A program made the position numbers and the translations under genes. This document shows, piece after piece, positions 13,501 through 27,200 of a DNA stretch of 64,000 nt. Source of the stretch: Silene conica (lineage: Eukaryota > Streptophyta > Magnoliopsida > Caryophyllales > Caryophyllaceae); contig CM055314.2 in the NCBI GenBank assembly GCA_029255685.2, forward strand, positions 11,402,059-11,466,058, in the 5' to 3' direction. Under the pieces are notes generated by a model. That model searched no databases. It was not told where the DNA came from and saw nothing but the letters and a program-made list of their open reading frames with translations. The stretch's first letter is position 1. Each line of letters starts with the position of its first letter.

Positions 13501-14398
13501 AAAAAGGGTTCACCCGTCCCCATCTAGGTTGTCTTTTTGTTTTATTGTCGTTCGTATGTGAAGCTAGGAAAGGGTTAAGGGTTGGATTAGGGGGATCCGG
13601 GGTAGCGGATCCTCCTAATCCAACCCTAAACCCTTTCCCGTCCGATTTTAGGAATACCCGGCCCTATGGTTTCACCCGTCCCCCAAAAAAGGGTTCACCC
13701 GTCCCCATCTAGGTTGTCTTTTTGTTTTATTGCCGTTCATATGTGAAGCAAGGGAAAGGTTTAGGGTTGGATTAGGGGGATCACCGCGGATCCCCCTAAT
13801 CCAACCCTAAACCCTTCCCGTCCCGTTAGCAAGGGAAGGGTTTAGGGTTGGATTAGAGGGATCCGCGGTAGCGGATCCTCCTAATCCAACCCTAAACCCT
13901 TTTCCCGTCCCGTGTTAGGAATACCCGGCCCCATGGTTTTCACCCGTCCCCCAAAAAAGGGTTCACCCGTCCCCATCTAGGGTGTCTTTTTGTTTTATTG
14001 CCTTTCGTATGTGAAGCAAGGGAAGGGTTTAGGGTTGGATTAGGGGGGATCCGCGGTAGCGGATCCTCCTAATCCAACCCTAAACCCTTTCCCGTCCCGT
14101 TTAAGCAATACCCGGCCCTATGGTTTTCACTCGTCCCCATCTAGGGTGTCTTTTTGTTTTATTGCCGTTCGTATGTGAAGCAAGGGAAGGGTTTAGGGTT
14201 GGATTAGGGGGATCCGCGATAGCGGATCCTCCTAATCCAACCCTAAACCCTTTCCCGTATGGTTTTAGGAATACCCGGCCCTATGGTTTTCACCCGTCCC
14301 CCAAAAAAGGGTTCACCCGTCCCCATTTAGGTTGTCTTTTTGTTTTATTGTCGTTCGTATGTGAAGCAAGGGAAGGGTTTAGGGTTGGATTAGGGGGA
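10600..14398. repeat. Satellite higher-order repeat, 1888-bp offset, two copies
   Basis: Marker variants repeat at an offset of 1888 bp: 11207 matches 13095 and 12232 matches 14120, including the unusual GCCTTTCG and GGGGGGATCC variants. The second copy departs at about 14400, where one 186-bp monomer present in the first is missing. Boundaries within a tandem array are arbitrary. Confidence 0.75.
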
Positions 14399-14821
14399 TC
14401 CGTGGTAGGGTGTCTTTTTGTTTTATTGCCATTCGTATGTGAAGCAAGGGAAGGGTTTAGGGTTGGATTAGGGGGATCCGCGGTAGTGGATCCTCCTAAT
14501 CCAACCCTAAACCCTTTCCCGTCTAGTTTTTGGAATACCCGGCCCTATGGTTTTCACCCGTCCCCCAAAAAAGGGTTCACCCGTCCCCATCTAGGTTGTC
14601 TTTTTGTTTTATTGCCGTTCGTATGTGAAGGAAGGGAAGGGTGTAAGGTTGGATTAGGGGGATCCGCGGTAGCGGATCCTCCTAATCCAACCCTAAACCC
14701 TTTCCCATCCCTTTTTAGGAATACCCGGCCCCATGGTTTTCACCCGTCCCCCAAAAAGGGTTCACGCGTCCCCATCAAGGGTGTCTTTTTGTTTTATTGT
14801 CGTTCGTATGTGAAGCAAGGG

Positions 14822-14887
14822 AAGGGTTTAGGGTTGGATTAGGGGGATCCGCGATCGCGGATCCCCCTAATCCAACCCTAAACCCTT
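14822..14887. repeat. Perfect 66-bp palindrome inside a satellite monomer
   Basis: Reading outward from the centre GCGA|TCGC, 33 bases on the left are exactly complementary to 33 on the right, ending AAGGG and CCCTT. Most monomers have the same arms with a GGTA or GATA centre and one mismatch beside GGATCC. The GATC-centred form recurs near 16386, 17021, 17656, 19756, 21856, 23956, 25866 and 28691, mostly one per higher-order unit. Each arm contains GGGTTTAGGGTT or its complement, a permutation of the plant telomere repeat. Confidence 0.92.
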
Positions 14888-15695
14888 TCCCATATGGTTT
14901 TAGGAATACCCGGCCCTATGGTTTTCACCCGTCCCCCAAAAAAGGGTTCACCCGTCCCCATTTAGGTTGTCTTTTTGTTTTATTGCCGTTCGTATGTGAA
15001 GCAAGGGAAGGGTTTAGGGTTGGATTAGGGGGATCCGTGGTAGGGTGTCTTTTTGTTTTATTGCCATTCGTATGTGAAGCAAGGGAAGGGTTTAGGGTTG
15101 GATTAGGGGGATCCGCGGTAGTGGATCCCCCTAATCCAACCCTAAACCCTTTCCCATATGGTTTTAGGAATACCCGGCCCTATGGTTTTCACCCGTCCCC
15201 CAAAAAAGGGTTCACCCGTCCCCATTTAGGTTGTCTTTTTGTTTTATTGCCGTTCGTATGTGAAGCAAGGGAAGGGTTTAGGGTTGGATTAGGGGGATCC
15301 GTGGTAGGGTGTCTTTTTGTTTTATTGCCATTCGTATGTGAAGCAAGGGAAGGGTTTAGGGTTGGATTAGGGGGATCCGCGGTAGTGGATCCTCCTAATC
15401 CAACCCTAAACCCTTTCTCGTCTAGTTTTTGGAATACCTGGCCCTATGGTTTTCACCCGTCCCCCAAAAAAGGGTTCACCCATCCCCATCTAGGTTGTCT
15501 TTTTGTTTTATTGTCGTTCGTATGTGAAGGAAGGGAAGGGTGTAGGGTTGGATTAGGGGGATCCGCGGTAGCGGATCCTCCTAATCCAACCCTAAACCCT
15601 TTCCCATCCCTTTTAAGGAATACCCGGCCCCATGGTTTTCACCCGTCCCCCAAAAAGGGTTCACGCGTCCCCATCTAGGGTGTCTTTTTGTTTTA

Positions 15696-18235
15696 TTGCC
15701 GTTCGTATGTGAAGCAAGGGAAGGGTTTAGGGTTGGATTAGGGGGATCCGCGATAGCGGATCCTCCTAATCCAACCCTAAACCCTTTCCCGTATGGTTTT
15801 AGGAATACCCGGCCCTATGGTTTTCACCCGTCCCCCAAAAAAGGGTTCACCCGTCCCCATTTAGGTTGTCTTTTTGTTTTATTGTCGTTCGTATGTGAAG
15901 CAAGGGAAGGGTTTAGAGTTGGATTAGGGGGATCCGTGGTAGGGTGTCTTTTTGTTTTATTGCCATTCGTATGTGAAGCAAGGGAAGGGTTTAGGGTTGG
16001 ATTAGGGGGATCCGCGGTAGTGGATCCTCCTAATCCAACCCTAAACCCTTTCCCGTCTAGTTTTTGGAATACCCGGCCCTATGGTTTTCACCCGTCCCCC
16101 AAAAAAGGGTTCACCCGTCCCCATCTAGGTTGTCTTTTTGTTTTATTGCCGTTCGTATGTGAAGGAAGGGAAGGGTGTAAGGTTGGATTAGGGGGATCCG
16201 CGGTAGCGGATCCTCCTAATCCAACCCTAAACCCTTTCCCATCCCTTTTTAGGAATACCCGGCCCCATGGTTTTCACCCGTCCCCCAAAAAGGGTTCACG
16301 CGTCCCCATCAAGGGTGTCTTTTTGTTTTATTGTCGTTCGTATGTGAAGCAAGGGAAGGGTTTAGGGTTGGATTAGGGGGATCCGCGATCGCGGATCCCC
16401 CTAATCCAACCCTAAACCCTTTCCCATATGGTTTTAGGAATACCCGGCCCTATGGTTTTCACCCGTCCCCCAAAAAAGGGTTCACCCGTCCCCATTTAGG
16501 TTGTCTTTTTGTTTTATTGCCGTTCGTATGTGAAGCAAGGGAAGGGTTTAGGGTTGGATTAGGGGGATCCGTGGTAGGGTGTCTTTTTTTTTTATTGCCA
16601 TTCGTATGTGAAGCAAGGGAAGGGTTTAGGGTTGGATTAGGGGGATCCGCGGTAGTGGATCCTCCTAATCCAACCCTAAACCCTTTCTCGTCTAGTTTTT
16701 GGAATACCCGGCCCTATGGTTTTCACCCGTCCCCCAAAAAAGGGTTCACCCATCCCCATCTAGGTTGTCTTTTTGTTTTATTGTCGTTCGTATGTGAAGG
16801 AAGGGAAGGGTGTAGGGTTGGATTAGGGGGATCCGCGGTAGCGGATCCTCCTAATCCAACCCTAAACCCTTTCCCATCCCTTTTAAGGAATACCCGGCCC
16901 CATGGTTTTCACCCGTCCCCCAAAAAGGGTTCACGCGTCCCCATCTAGGGTGTCTTTTTGTTTTATTGTCGTTCGTATGTGAAGCAAGGGAAGGGTTTAG
17001 GGTTGGATTAGGGGGATCCGCGATCGCGGATCCCCCTAATCCAACCCTAAACCCTTTCCCGTATGGTTTTAGGAATACCCGGCCCTATGGTTTTCACCCG
17101 TCCCCCAAAAAAGGGTTCACCCGTCCCCATTTAGGTTGTCTTTTTGTTTTATTGTCGTTCGTATGTGAAGCAAGGGAAGGGTTTAGGGTTGGATTAGGGG
17201 GATCCGTGGTAGGGTGTCTTTTTGTTTTATTGCCATTCGTATGTGAAGCAAGGGAAGGGTTTAGGGTTGGATTAGGGGGATCCGCGGTAGTGGATCCTCC
17301 TAATCCAACCCTAAACCCTTTCTCGTCTAGTTTTTGGAATACCCGGCCCTATGGTTTTCACCCGTCCCCCAAAAAAGGGTTCACCCGTCCCCATCTAGGT
17401 TGTCTTTTTGTTTTATTGTCGTTCGTATGTGAAGGAAGGGAAGGGTGTAGGGTTGGATTAGGGGGATCCGCGGTAGCGGATCCTCCTAATCCAACCCTAA
17501 ACCCTTTCCCATCCCTTTTAAGGAATACCCGGCCCCATGGTTTTCACCCGTCCCCCAAAAAGGGTTCACGCGTCCCCATCTAGGGTGTCTTTTTGTTTTA
17601 TTGTCGTTCGTATGTGAAGCAAGGGAAGGGTTTAGGGTTGGATTAGGGGGATCCGCGATCGCGGATCCCCCTAATCCAACCCTAAACCCTTTCCCGTATG
17701 GTTTTAGGAATACCCGGCCCTATGGTTTTCACCCGTCCCCCAAAAAAGGGTTCACCCGTCCCCATTTAGGTTGTCTTTTTGTTTTATTGCCGTTCGTATG
17801 TGAAGCAAGGGAAGGGTTTAGGGTTGGATTAGGGGGATCCGTGGTAGGGTGTCTTTTTGTTTTATTGCCATTCGTATGTGAAGCAAGGGAAGGGTTTAGG
17901 GTTGGATTAGGGGGATCCGCGGTAGTGGATCCTCCTAATCCAACCCTAAACCCTTTCTCGTCTAGTTTTTGGAATACCCGGCCCTATGGTTTTCACCCGT
18001 CCCCCAAAAAAGGGTTCACCCGTCCCCATCTAGGTTGTCTTTTTGTTTTATTGTCGTTCGTATGTGAAGGAAGGGAAGGGTGTAGGGTTGGATTAGGGGG
18101 ATCCGCGGTAGCGGATCCTCCTAATCCAACCCTAAACCCTTTCCCATCCCTTTTTAGGAATACCCGGCCCCATGGTTTTCACCCGTCCCCCAAAAAGGGT
18201 TCACGCGTCCCCATCTAGGGTGTCTTTTTGTTTTA
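15696..18235. repeat. Satellite higher-order repeat, 635 bp, four copies
   Basis: Equivalent positions fall at 15696, 16331, 16966, 17601 and 18236, exactly 635 bp apart. Each unit is three roughly 186-bp monomers plus one 78-bp truncated monomer. Within a unit the monomer types keep their order (CGATAGCG or CGATCGCG core, then truncated, then GTAGTGG core, then GAAGGAAGGG arm), which is what defines a higher-order repeat. Confidence 0.85.
17161..17238. repeat. Truncated 78-bp satellite monomer (representative)
   Basis: Here GATCCGTGGTA runs straight into GGGTGTCTTTTTG, removing about 108 bp: the right half of the palindrome and the whole C-rich linker. The same joint is seen from about 10809 through 28873 but never left of 10.7 kb. 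Its probable progenitor, a full monomer with the same GTGGTAGCGG core, is present at about 8818, 30066 and 31065. Confidence 0.85.
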
Positions 18236-21200
18236 TTGTCGTTCGTATGTGAAGCAAGGGAAGGGTTTAGGGTTGGATTAGGGGGATCCGCGATAGCGGA
18301 TCCTCCTAATCCAACCCTAAACCCTTTCCCGTATGGTTTTAGGAATACCCGGCCCTATGGTTTTCACCCGTCCCCCCAAAAAAGGGTTCACCCGTCCCCA
18401 TTTAGGTTGTCTTTTTGTTTTATTGCCGTTCGTATGTGAAGCAAGGGAAGGGTTTAGGGTTGGATTAGGGGGATCCGTGGTAGGGTGTCTTTTTGTTTTA
18501 TTGCCATTCGTATGTGAAGCAAGGGAAGGGTTTAGGGTTGGATTAGGGGGATCCGCGGTAGTGGATCCTCCTAATCCAACCCTAAACCCTTTCCCGTCTA
18601 GTTTTTGGAATACCCGGCCCTATGGTTTTCACCCGTCCCCCAAAAAAGGGTTCACCCGTCCCCATCTAGGTTGTCTTTTTGTTTTATTGTCGTTCGTATG
18701 TGAAGAAAGGGAAGGGTGTAGGGTTGGATTAGGGGGATCCGCGGTAGCGGATACTCCTAATCCAACCCTAAACCCTTTCCCATCCCTTTTTAGGAATACC
18801 CGGCCCCATGGTTTTCACCTGTCCCCCAAAAAGGGTTCACGCGTCCCCATCTAGGGTGTCTTTTTGTTTTATTGTCGTTCGTATGTGAAGCAAGGGAAGG
18901 GTTTAGGGTTGGATTAGGGGGATCCGCGGTAGCGGATCCACCTAATCCAACCCTAAACCCTTTCCCGTCTGGCTTAAGGAATCCCGGCCCTATGGTTTTC
19001 ACCCGTCCCCCCAAAAAAGGGTTCACCCGTCCCAATCTAGGTTGTCTTTTTGTTTTATTGCCGTTCGTATGTGAAGCAAGGCAAGGGTTTAGGGTTGGAT
19101 TAGGGGGATCCGCGGTAGCGGATCCGCCTAATCCAACCCTAAACCCTTCCCGTCCCGTTAGCAAGGGAAGGGTTTAGGGTTGGATTACGGGGATCCGCGG
19201 TAGCGGATCCTCCTAATCCAACCCTAAACCCTTTTCCCGTCCCGTGTTAGGAATACCCGGCCCCATGGTTTTCACCCGTCCCCCAAAAAAGGGTTCACCC
19301 GTCCCCATCTAGGGTGTCTTTTTGTTTTATTGCCATTCGTATGTGAAGCAAGGGAAGGGTTTAGGGTTGGATTAGGGGGATCCGCGGTAGTGGATCCTCC
19401 TAATCCAACCCTAAACCCTTTCTCGTCTAGTTTTTGGAATACCCGGCCCTATGGTTTTCACCCGTCCCCCAAAAAAGGGTTCACCCGTCCCCATCTAGGT
19501 TGTCTTTTTGTTTTATTGTCGTTCGTATGTGAAGGAAGGGAAGGGTGTAGGGTTGGATTAGGGGGATCCGCGGTAGCGGATCCTCCTAATCCAACCCTAA
19601 ACCCTTTCCCATCCCTTTTAAGGAATACCCGGCCCCATGGTTTTCACCCGTCCCCCAAAAAGGGTTCACGCGTCCCCATCTAGGGTGTCTTTTTGTTTTA
19701 TTGTCGTTCGTATGTGAAGCAAGGGAAGGGTTTAGGGTTGGATTAGGGGGATCCGCGATCGCGGATCCCCCTAATCCAACCCTAAACCCTTTCCCGTATG
19801 GTTTTAGGAATACCCGGCCCTATGGTTTTAACCCGTCCCCCAAAAAAGGGTTCACCCGTCCCCATTTAGGTTGTCTTTTTGTTTTATTGCCGTTCGTATG
19901 TGAAGCAAGGGAAGGGTTTAGGGTTGGATTAGGGGGATCCGTGGTAGGGTGTCTTTTTGTTTTATTGCCATTCGTATGTGAAGCAAGGGAAGGGTTTAGG
20001 GTTGGATTAGGGGGATCCGCGGTAGTGGATCCTCCTAATCCAACCCTAAACCCTTTCTCGTCTAGTTTTTGGAATACCCGGCCCTATGGTTTTCACCCGT
20101 CCCCCAAAAAAGGGTTCACCCGTCCCCATCTAGGTTGTCTTTTTGTTTTATTGTCGTTCGTATGTGAAGGAAGGGAAGGGTGTAGGGTTGGATTAGGGGG
20201 ATCCGCGGTAGCGGATCCTCCTAATCCAACCCTAAACCCTTTCCCATCCCTTTTTAGGAATACCCGGCCCCATGGTTTTCACCCGTCCCCCAAAAAGGGT
20301 TCACGCGTCCCCATCTAGGGTGTCTTTTTGTTTTATTGTCGTTCGTATGTGAAGCAAGGGAAGGGTTTAGGGTTGGATTAGGGGGATCCGCGATAGCGGA
20401 TCCTCCTAATCCAACCCTAAACCCTTTCCCGTATGGTTTTAGGAATACCCGGCCCTATGGTTTTCACCCGTCCCCCCAAAAAAGGGTTCACCCGTCCCCA
20501 TTTAGGTTGTCTTTTTGTTTTATTGTCGTTCGTATGTGAAGAAAGGGAAGGGTGTAGGGTTGGATTAGGGGGATCCGTGGTAGGGTGTCTTTTTGTTTTA
20601 TTGCCATTCGTATGTGAAGCAAGGGAAGGGTTTAGGGTTGGATTAGGGGGATCCGCGGTAGTGGATCCTCCTAATCCAACCCTAAACCCTTTCCCGTCTA
20701 GTTTTTGGAATACCCGGCCCTATGGTTTTCACCCGTCCCCCAAAAAAGGGTTCACCCGTCCCCATCTAGGTTGTCTTTTTGTTTTATTGTCGTTCGTATG
20801 TGAAGAAAGGGAAGGGTGTAGGGTTGGATTAGGGGGATCCGCGGTAGCGGATACTCCTAATCCAACCCTAAACCCTTTCCCATCCCTTTTTAGGAATACC
20901 CGGCCCCATGGTTTTCACCTGTCCCCCAAAAAGGGTTCACGCGTCCCCATCTAGGGTGTCTTTTTGTTTTATTGTCGTTCGTATGTGAAGCAAGGGAAGG
21001 GTTTAGGGTTGGATTAGGGGGATCCGCGGTAGCGGATCCACCTAATCCAACCCTAAACCCTTTCCCGTCTGGCTTAAGGAATCCCGGCCCTATGGTTTTC
21101 ACCCGTCCCCCCAAAAAAGGGTTCACCCGTCCCAATCTAGGTTGTCTTTTTGTTTTATTGCCGTTCGTATGTGAAGCAAGGCAAGGGTTTAGGGTTGGAT

Positions 21201-24200
21201 TAGGGGGATCCGCGGTAGCGGATCCGCCTAATCCAACCCTAAACCCTTCCCGTCCCGTTAGCAAGGGAAGGGTTTAGGGTTGGATTACGGGGATCCGCGG
21301 TAGCGGATCCTCCTAATCCAACCCTAAACCCTTTTCCCGTCCCGTGTTAGGAATACCCGGCCCCATGGTTTTCACCCGTCCCCCAAAAAAGGGTTCACCC
21401 GTCCCCATCTAGGGTGTCTTTTTGTTTTATTGCCATTCGTATGTGAAGCAAGGGAAGGGTTTAGGGTTGGATTAGGGGGATCCGCGGTAGTGGATCCTCC
21501 TAATCCAACCCTAAACCCTTTCTCGTCTAGTTTTTGGAATACCCGGCCCTATGGTTTTCACCCGTCCCCCAAAAAAGGGTTCACCCGTCCCCATCTAGGT
21601 TGTCTTTTTGTTTTATTGTCGTTCGTATGTGAAGGAAGGGAAGGGTGTAGGGTTGGATTAGGGGGATCCGCGGTAGCGGATCCTCCTAATCCAACCCTAA
21701 ACCCTTTCCCATCCCTTTTAAGGAATACCCGGCCCCATGGTTTTCACCCGTCCCCCAAAAAGGGTTCACGCGTCCCCATCTAGGGTGTCTTTTTGTTTTA
21801 TTGTCGTTCGTATGTGAAGCAAGGGAAGGGTTTAGGGTTGGATTAGGGGGATCCGCGATCGCGGATCCCCCTAATCCAACCCTAAACCCTTTCCCGTATG
21901 GTTTTAGGAATACCCGGCCCTATGGTTTTAACCCGTCCCCCAAAAAAGGGTTCACCCGTCCCCATTTAGGTTGTCTTTTTGTTTTATTGCCGTTCGTATG
22001 TGAAGCAAGGGAAGGGTTTAGGGTTGGATTAGGGGGATCCGTGGTAGGGTGTCTTTTTGTTTTATTGCCATTCGTATGTGAAGCAAGGGAAGGGTTTAGG
22101 GTTGGATTAGGGGGATCCGCGGTAGTGGATCCTCCTAATCCAACCCTAAACCCTTTCTCGTCTAGTTTTTGGAATACCCGGCCCTATGGTTTTCACCCGT
22201 CCCCCAAAAAAGGGTTCACCCGTCCCCATCTAGGTTGTCTTTTTGTTTTATTGTCGTTCGTATGTGAAGGAAGGGAAGGGTGTAGGGTTGGATTAGGGGG
22301 ATCCGCGGTAGCGGATCCTCCTAATCCAACCCTAAACCCTTTCCCATCCCTTTTTAGGAATACCCGGCCCCATGGTTTTCACCCGTCCCCCAAAAAGGGT
22401 TCACGCGTCCCCATCTAGGGTGTCTTTTTGTTTTATTGTCGTTCGTATGTGAAGCAAGGGAAGGGTTTAGGGTTGGATTAGGGGGATCCGCGATAGCGGA
22501 TCCTCCTAATCCAACCCTAAACCCTTTCCCGTATGGTTTTAGGAATACCCGGCCCTATGGTTTTCACCCGTCCCCCCCAAAAAAGGGTTCACCCGTCCCC
22601 ATTTAGGTTGTCTTTTTGTTTTATTGCCGTTCGTATGTGAAGCAAGGGAAGGGTTTAGGGTTGGATTAGGGGGATCCGTGGTAGGGTGTCTTTTTGTTTT
22701 ATTGCCATTCGTATGTGAAGCAAGGGAAGGGTTTAGGGTTGGATTAGGGGGATCCGCGGTAGTGGATCCTCCTAATCCAACCCTAAACCCTTTCCCGTCT
22801 TGTTTTTGGAATACCAGGCCCTATGGTTTTCACCCGTCCCCCAAAAAAGGGTTCACCCGTCCCCATCTAGGTTGTCTTTTTGTTTTATTGTCGTTCGTAT
22901 GTGAAGAAAGGGAAGGGTGTAGGGTTGGATTAGGGGGATCCGCGGTAGCGGATCCTCCTAATCCAACCCTAAACCCTTTCCCATCCCTTTTTAGGAATAC
23001 CCGGCCCCATGGTTTTCACCTGTCCCCCAAAAAGGGTTCACGCGTCCCCATCTAGGGTGTCTTTTTGTTTTATTGTCGTTCGTATGTGAAGCAAGGGAAG
23101 GGTTTAGGGTTGGATTAGGGGGATCCGCGGTAGCGGATCCACCTAATCCAACCCTAAACCCTTTCCCGTCTGGCTTAAGGAATCCCGGCCCTATGGTTTT
23201 CACCCGTCCCCCCCAAAAAAGGGTTCACCCGTCCCAATCTAGGTTGTCTTTTTGTTTTATTGCCGTTCGTATGTGAAGCAAGGCAAGGGTTTAGGGTTGG
23301 ATTAGGGGGATCCGCGGTAGCGGATCCGCCTAATCCAACCCTAAACCCTTCCCGTCCCGTTAGCAAGGGAAGGGTTTAGGGTTGGATTACGGGGATCCGC
23401 GGTAGCGGATCCTCCTAATCCAACCCTAAACCCTTTTCCCGTCCCGTGTTAGGAATACCCGGCCCCATGGTTTTCACCCGTCCCCCAAAAAAGGGTTCAC
23501 CCGTCCCCATCTAGGGTGTCTTTTTGTTTTATTGCCATTCGTATGTGAAGCAAGGGAAGGGTTTAGGGTTGGATTAGGGGGATCCGCGGTAGTGGATCCT
23601 CCTAATCCAACCCTAAACCCTTTCCCGTCTAGTTTTTGGAATACCCGGCCCTATGGTTTTCACCCGTCCCCCAAAAAAGGGTTCACCCGTCCCCATCTAG
23701 GTTGTCTTTTTGTTTTATTGTCGTTCGTATGTGAAGGAAGGGAAGGGTGTAAGGTTGGATTAGGGGGATCCGCGGTAGCGGATCCTCCTAATCCAACCCT
23801 AAACCCTTTCCCATCCCTTTTTAGGAATACCCGGCCCCATGGTTTTCACCCGTCCCCCAAAAAGGGTTCACGCGTCCCCATCTAGGGTGTCTTTTTGTTT
23901 TATTGTCGTTCGTATGTGAAGCAAGGGAAGGGTTTAGGGTTGGATTAGGGGGATCCGCGATCGCGGATCCCCCTAATCCAACCCTAAACCCTTTCCCGTA
24001 TGGTTTTAGGAATACCCGGCCCTATGGTTTTCACCCGTCCCCCAAAAAAGGGTTCACCCGTCCCCATTTAGGTTGTCTTTTTGTTTTATTGCCGTTCGTA
24101 TGTGAAGCAAGGGAAGGGTTTAGGGTTGGATTAGGGGGATCCGTGGTAGGGTGTCTTTTTGTTTTATTGCCATTCGTATGTGAAGCAAGGGAAGGGTTTA

Positions 24201-24220
24201 GGGTTGGATTAGGGGGATCC
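18236..24220. repeat. Satellite higher-order repeat, about 2100 bp, about three copies
   Basis: Equivalent positions are 18236, 20336 and 22438, each unit being 635 + 636 + 829 bp. The 829-bp part contains the short-joint monomer (GTTAGCAAGG at 19158, 21258 and 23360). The first two copies look almost identical line by line. The clearest difference is a patch at about 20525-20560 that matches a neighbouring monomer type, as expected from gene conversion. The third copy differs by extra C in homopolymer runs near 22571 and 23210. Confidence 0.85.
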
Positions 24221-27200
24221 GCGGTAGTGGATCCTCCTAATCCAACCCTAAACCCTTTCTCGTCTAGTTTTTGGAATACCCGGCCCTATGGTTTTCACCC
24301 GTCCCCCAAAAAAGGGTTCACCCGTCCCCATCTAGGTTGTCTTTTTGTTTTATTGTCGTTCGTATGTGAAGGAAGGGAAGGGTGTAGGGTTGGATTAGGG
24401 GGATCCGCGGTAGCGGATCCTCCTAATCCAATCCTAAACCCTTTCCCATCCCTTTTTAGGAATACCCGGCCCCATGGTTTTCACCCGTCCCCCAAAAAGG
24501 GTTCACGCGTCCCCATCTAGGGTGTCTTTTTGTTTTATTGTCGTTCGTATGTGAAGCAAGGGAAGGGTTTAGGGTTGGATTAGGGGGATCCGCGATAGCG
24601 GATCCTCCTAATCCAACCCTAAACCCTTTCCCGTATGGTTTTAGGAATACCCGGCCCTATGGTTTTCACCCGTCCCCCCAAAAAAGGGTTCACCCGTCCC
24701 CATTTAGGTTGTCTTTTTGTTTTATTGCCGTTCGTATGTGAAGCAAGGGAAGGGTTTAGGGTTGGATTAGGGGGATCCGTGGTAGGGTGTCTTTTTGTTT
24801 TATTGTCATTCGTATGTGAAGCAAGGGAAGGGTTTAGGGTTGGATTAGGGGGATCCGCGGTAGTGGATCCTCCTAATCCAACCCTAAACCCTTTCCCGTC
24901 TAGTTTTTGGAATACCCGGCCCTATGGTTTTCACCCGTCCCCCAAAAAAGGGTTCACCCGTCCCCATCTAGGTTGTCTTTTTGTTTTATTGTCGTTCGTA
25001 TGTGAAGAAAAAGAAGGGTGTAGGGTTAGATTAGGGGGATCCGCGGTAGCGGATCCTCCTAATCCAACCCTAAACCCTTTCCCATCCCTTTTTAGGAATA
25101 CCCGGCCCCATGGTTTTCACCCGTCCCCCAAAAAGGGTTCACGCGTCCCCATCTAGGGTGTCTTTTTGTTTTATTGTCGTTCGTATGTGAAGCAAGGGAA
25201 GGGTTTAGGGTTGGATTAGGGGGATCCGCGGTAGCGGATCCACCTAATCCAACCCTAAACCCTTTCCCGTATGGTTTTAGGAATACCCGGCCCTATGGTT
25301 TTCACCCGTCCCCCCAAAAAAGGGTTCACCCGTCCCCATTTAGGTTGTCTTTTTGTTTTATTGCCGTTCGTATGTGAAGCAAGGGAAGGGTTTAGGGTTG
25401 GATTAGGGGGATCCGTGGTAGGGTGTCTTTTTGTTTTATTGCCATTCGTATGTGAAGCAAGGGAAGGGTTTAGGGTTGGATTAGGGGGATCCGCGGTAGT
25501 GGATCCTCCTAATCCAACCCTAAACCCTTTCCCGTCTAGTTTTTGGAATACCCGGCCCTATGGTTTTCACCCGTCCCCCAAAAAAGGGTTCACCCGTCCC
25601 CATCTAGGTTGTCTTTTTGTTTTATTGTCGTTCGTATGTGAAGGAAGGGAAGGGTGTAAGGTTGGATTAGGGGGATCCGCGGTAGCGGATCCTCCTAATC
25701 CAACCCTAAACCCTTTCCCATCCCTTTTTAGGAATACCCGGCCCCATGGTTTTCACCCGTCCCCCAAAAAGGGTTCACGCGTCCCCATCTAGGGTGTCTT
25801 TTTGTTTTATTGTCGTTCGTATGTGAAGCAAGGGAAGGGTTTAGGGTTGGATTAGGGGGATCCGCGATCGCGGATCCCCCTAATCCAACCCTAAACCCTT
25901 TCCCGTATGGTTTTAGGAATACCCGGCCCTATGGTTTTCACCCGTCCCCCAAAAAAGGGTTCACCCGTCCCCATTTAGGTTGTCTTTTTGTTTTATTGCC
26001 GTTCGTATGTGAAGCAAGGGAAGGGTTTAGGGTTGGATTAGGGGGATCCGTGGTAGGGTGTCTTTTTGTTTTATTGCCATTCGTATGTGAAGCAAGGGAA
26101 GAGTTTAGGGTTGGATTAGGGGGATCCGCGGTAGTGGATCCTCCTAATCCAACCCAAAACCCTTTCTCGTCTAGTTTTTGGAATACCCGGCCCTATGGTT
26201 TTCACCCGTCCCCCAAAAAAGGGTTCACCCGTCCCCATCTAGGTTGTCTTTTTGTTTTATTGTCGTTCGTATGTGAAGGAAGGGAAGGGTGTAGGGTTGG
26301 ATTAGGGGGATCCGCGGTAGCGGATCCTCCTAATCCAACCCTAAATCCTTTCCCGTCCCGTTTTAGGAATACCCAGCTCCATGGTTTTCACCAGTCCCCC
26401 AAAAAAGGGTTCACGCGTCCCCATCTAGGGTGTCTTTTTGTTTTATTGCCGTTCGTATGTGAAGCAAGGGAAGGGTTTAGGGTTGGATTATACCGCGGAT
26501 CCTCCTAATCCAACCCTAAACCCTTTCCCGTCTGGTTTTAGGAATTCCCGGCCCTATGGTTTTCACCCGTCCCCCAAAAAAGGGTTCACCCGTCCCAATC
26601 TAGGTTGTCTTTTTGTTTTATTGTCGTTCGTATGTGAAGCAAGGGAAGGGTTTAGGGTTGGATTAGGGGATCCGCGGTAGCGGATCCTCCTAATCCAACC
26701 CTAAATCCTTTCCCGTCCCGTTTTAGGAATACCCAGCTCCATGGTTTTCACCCGTCCCCCAAAAAAGGGTTCACGCGTCCCCATCTAGGGTGTCTTTTTG
26801 TTTTATTGTCGTTCGTATGTGAAGCAAGGGAAGGGTTTAGGGTTGGATTAGGGGGATCCGCAGTAGCGGATCCTCCTAATCCAACCCTAAACCCTTTCCC
26901 GTCTGGTTTTAGGAATTCCCGGCCCTATGGTTTTCACCCGTCCCCCAAAAAAGGGTTCACGCGTCCCAATCTAGGGTGTCTTTTTGTTTTATTGTCGTTC
27001 GTATGTGAAGCAAGGGAAGGGTTTAGGGTTGGATTAGGGGGATCCGCGGTAGTGGATCCTCCTAATCCAACCCTAAACCCTTTCTCGTCTAGTTTTTGGA
27101 ATACCCGGCCCTATGGTTTTCACCCGTCCCCCAAAAAAGGGTTCACCCGTCCCCATCTAGGTTGTCTTTTTGTTTTATTGTCGTTCGTATGTGAAGGAAG

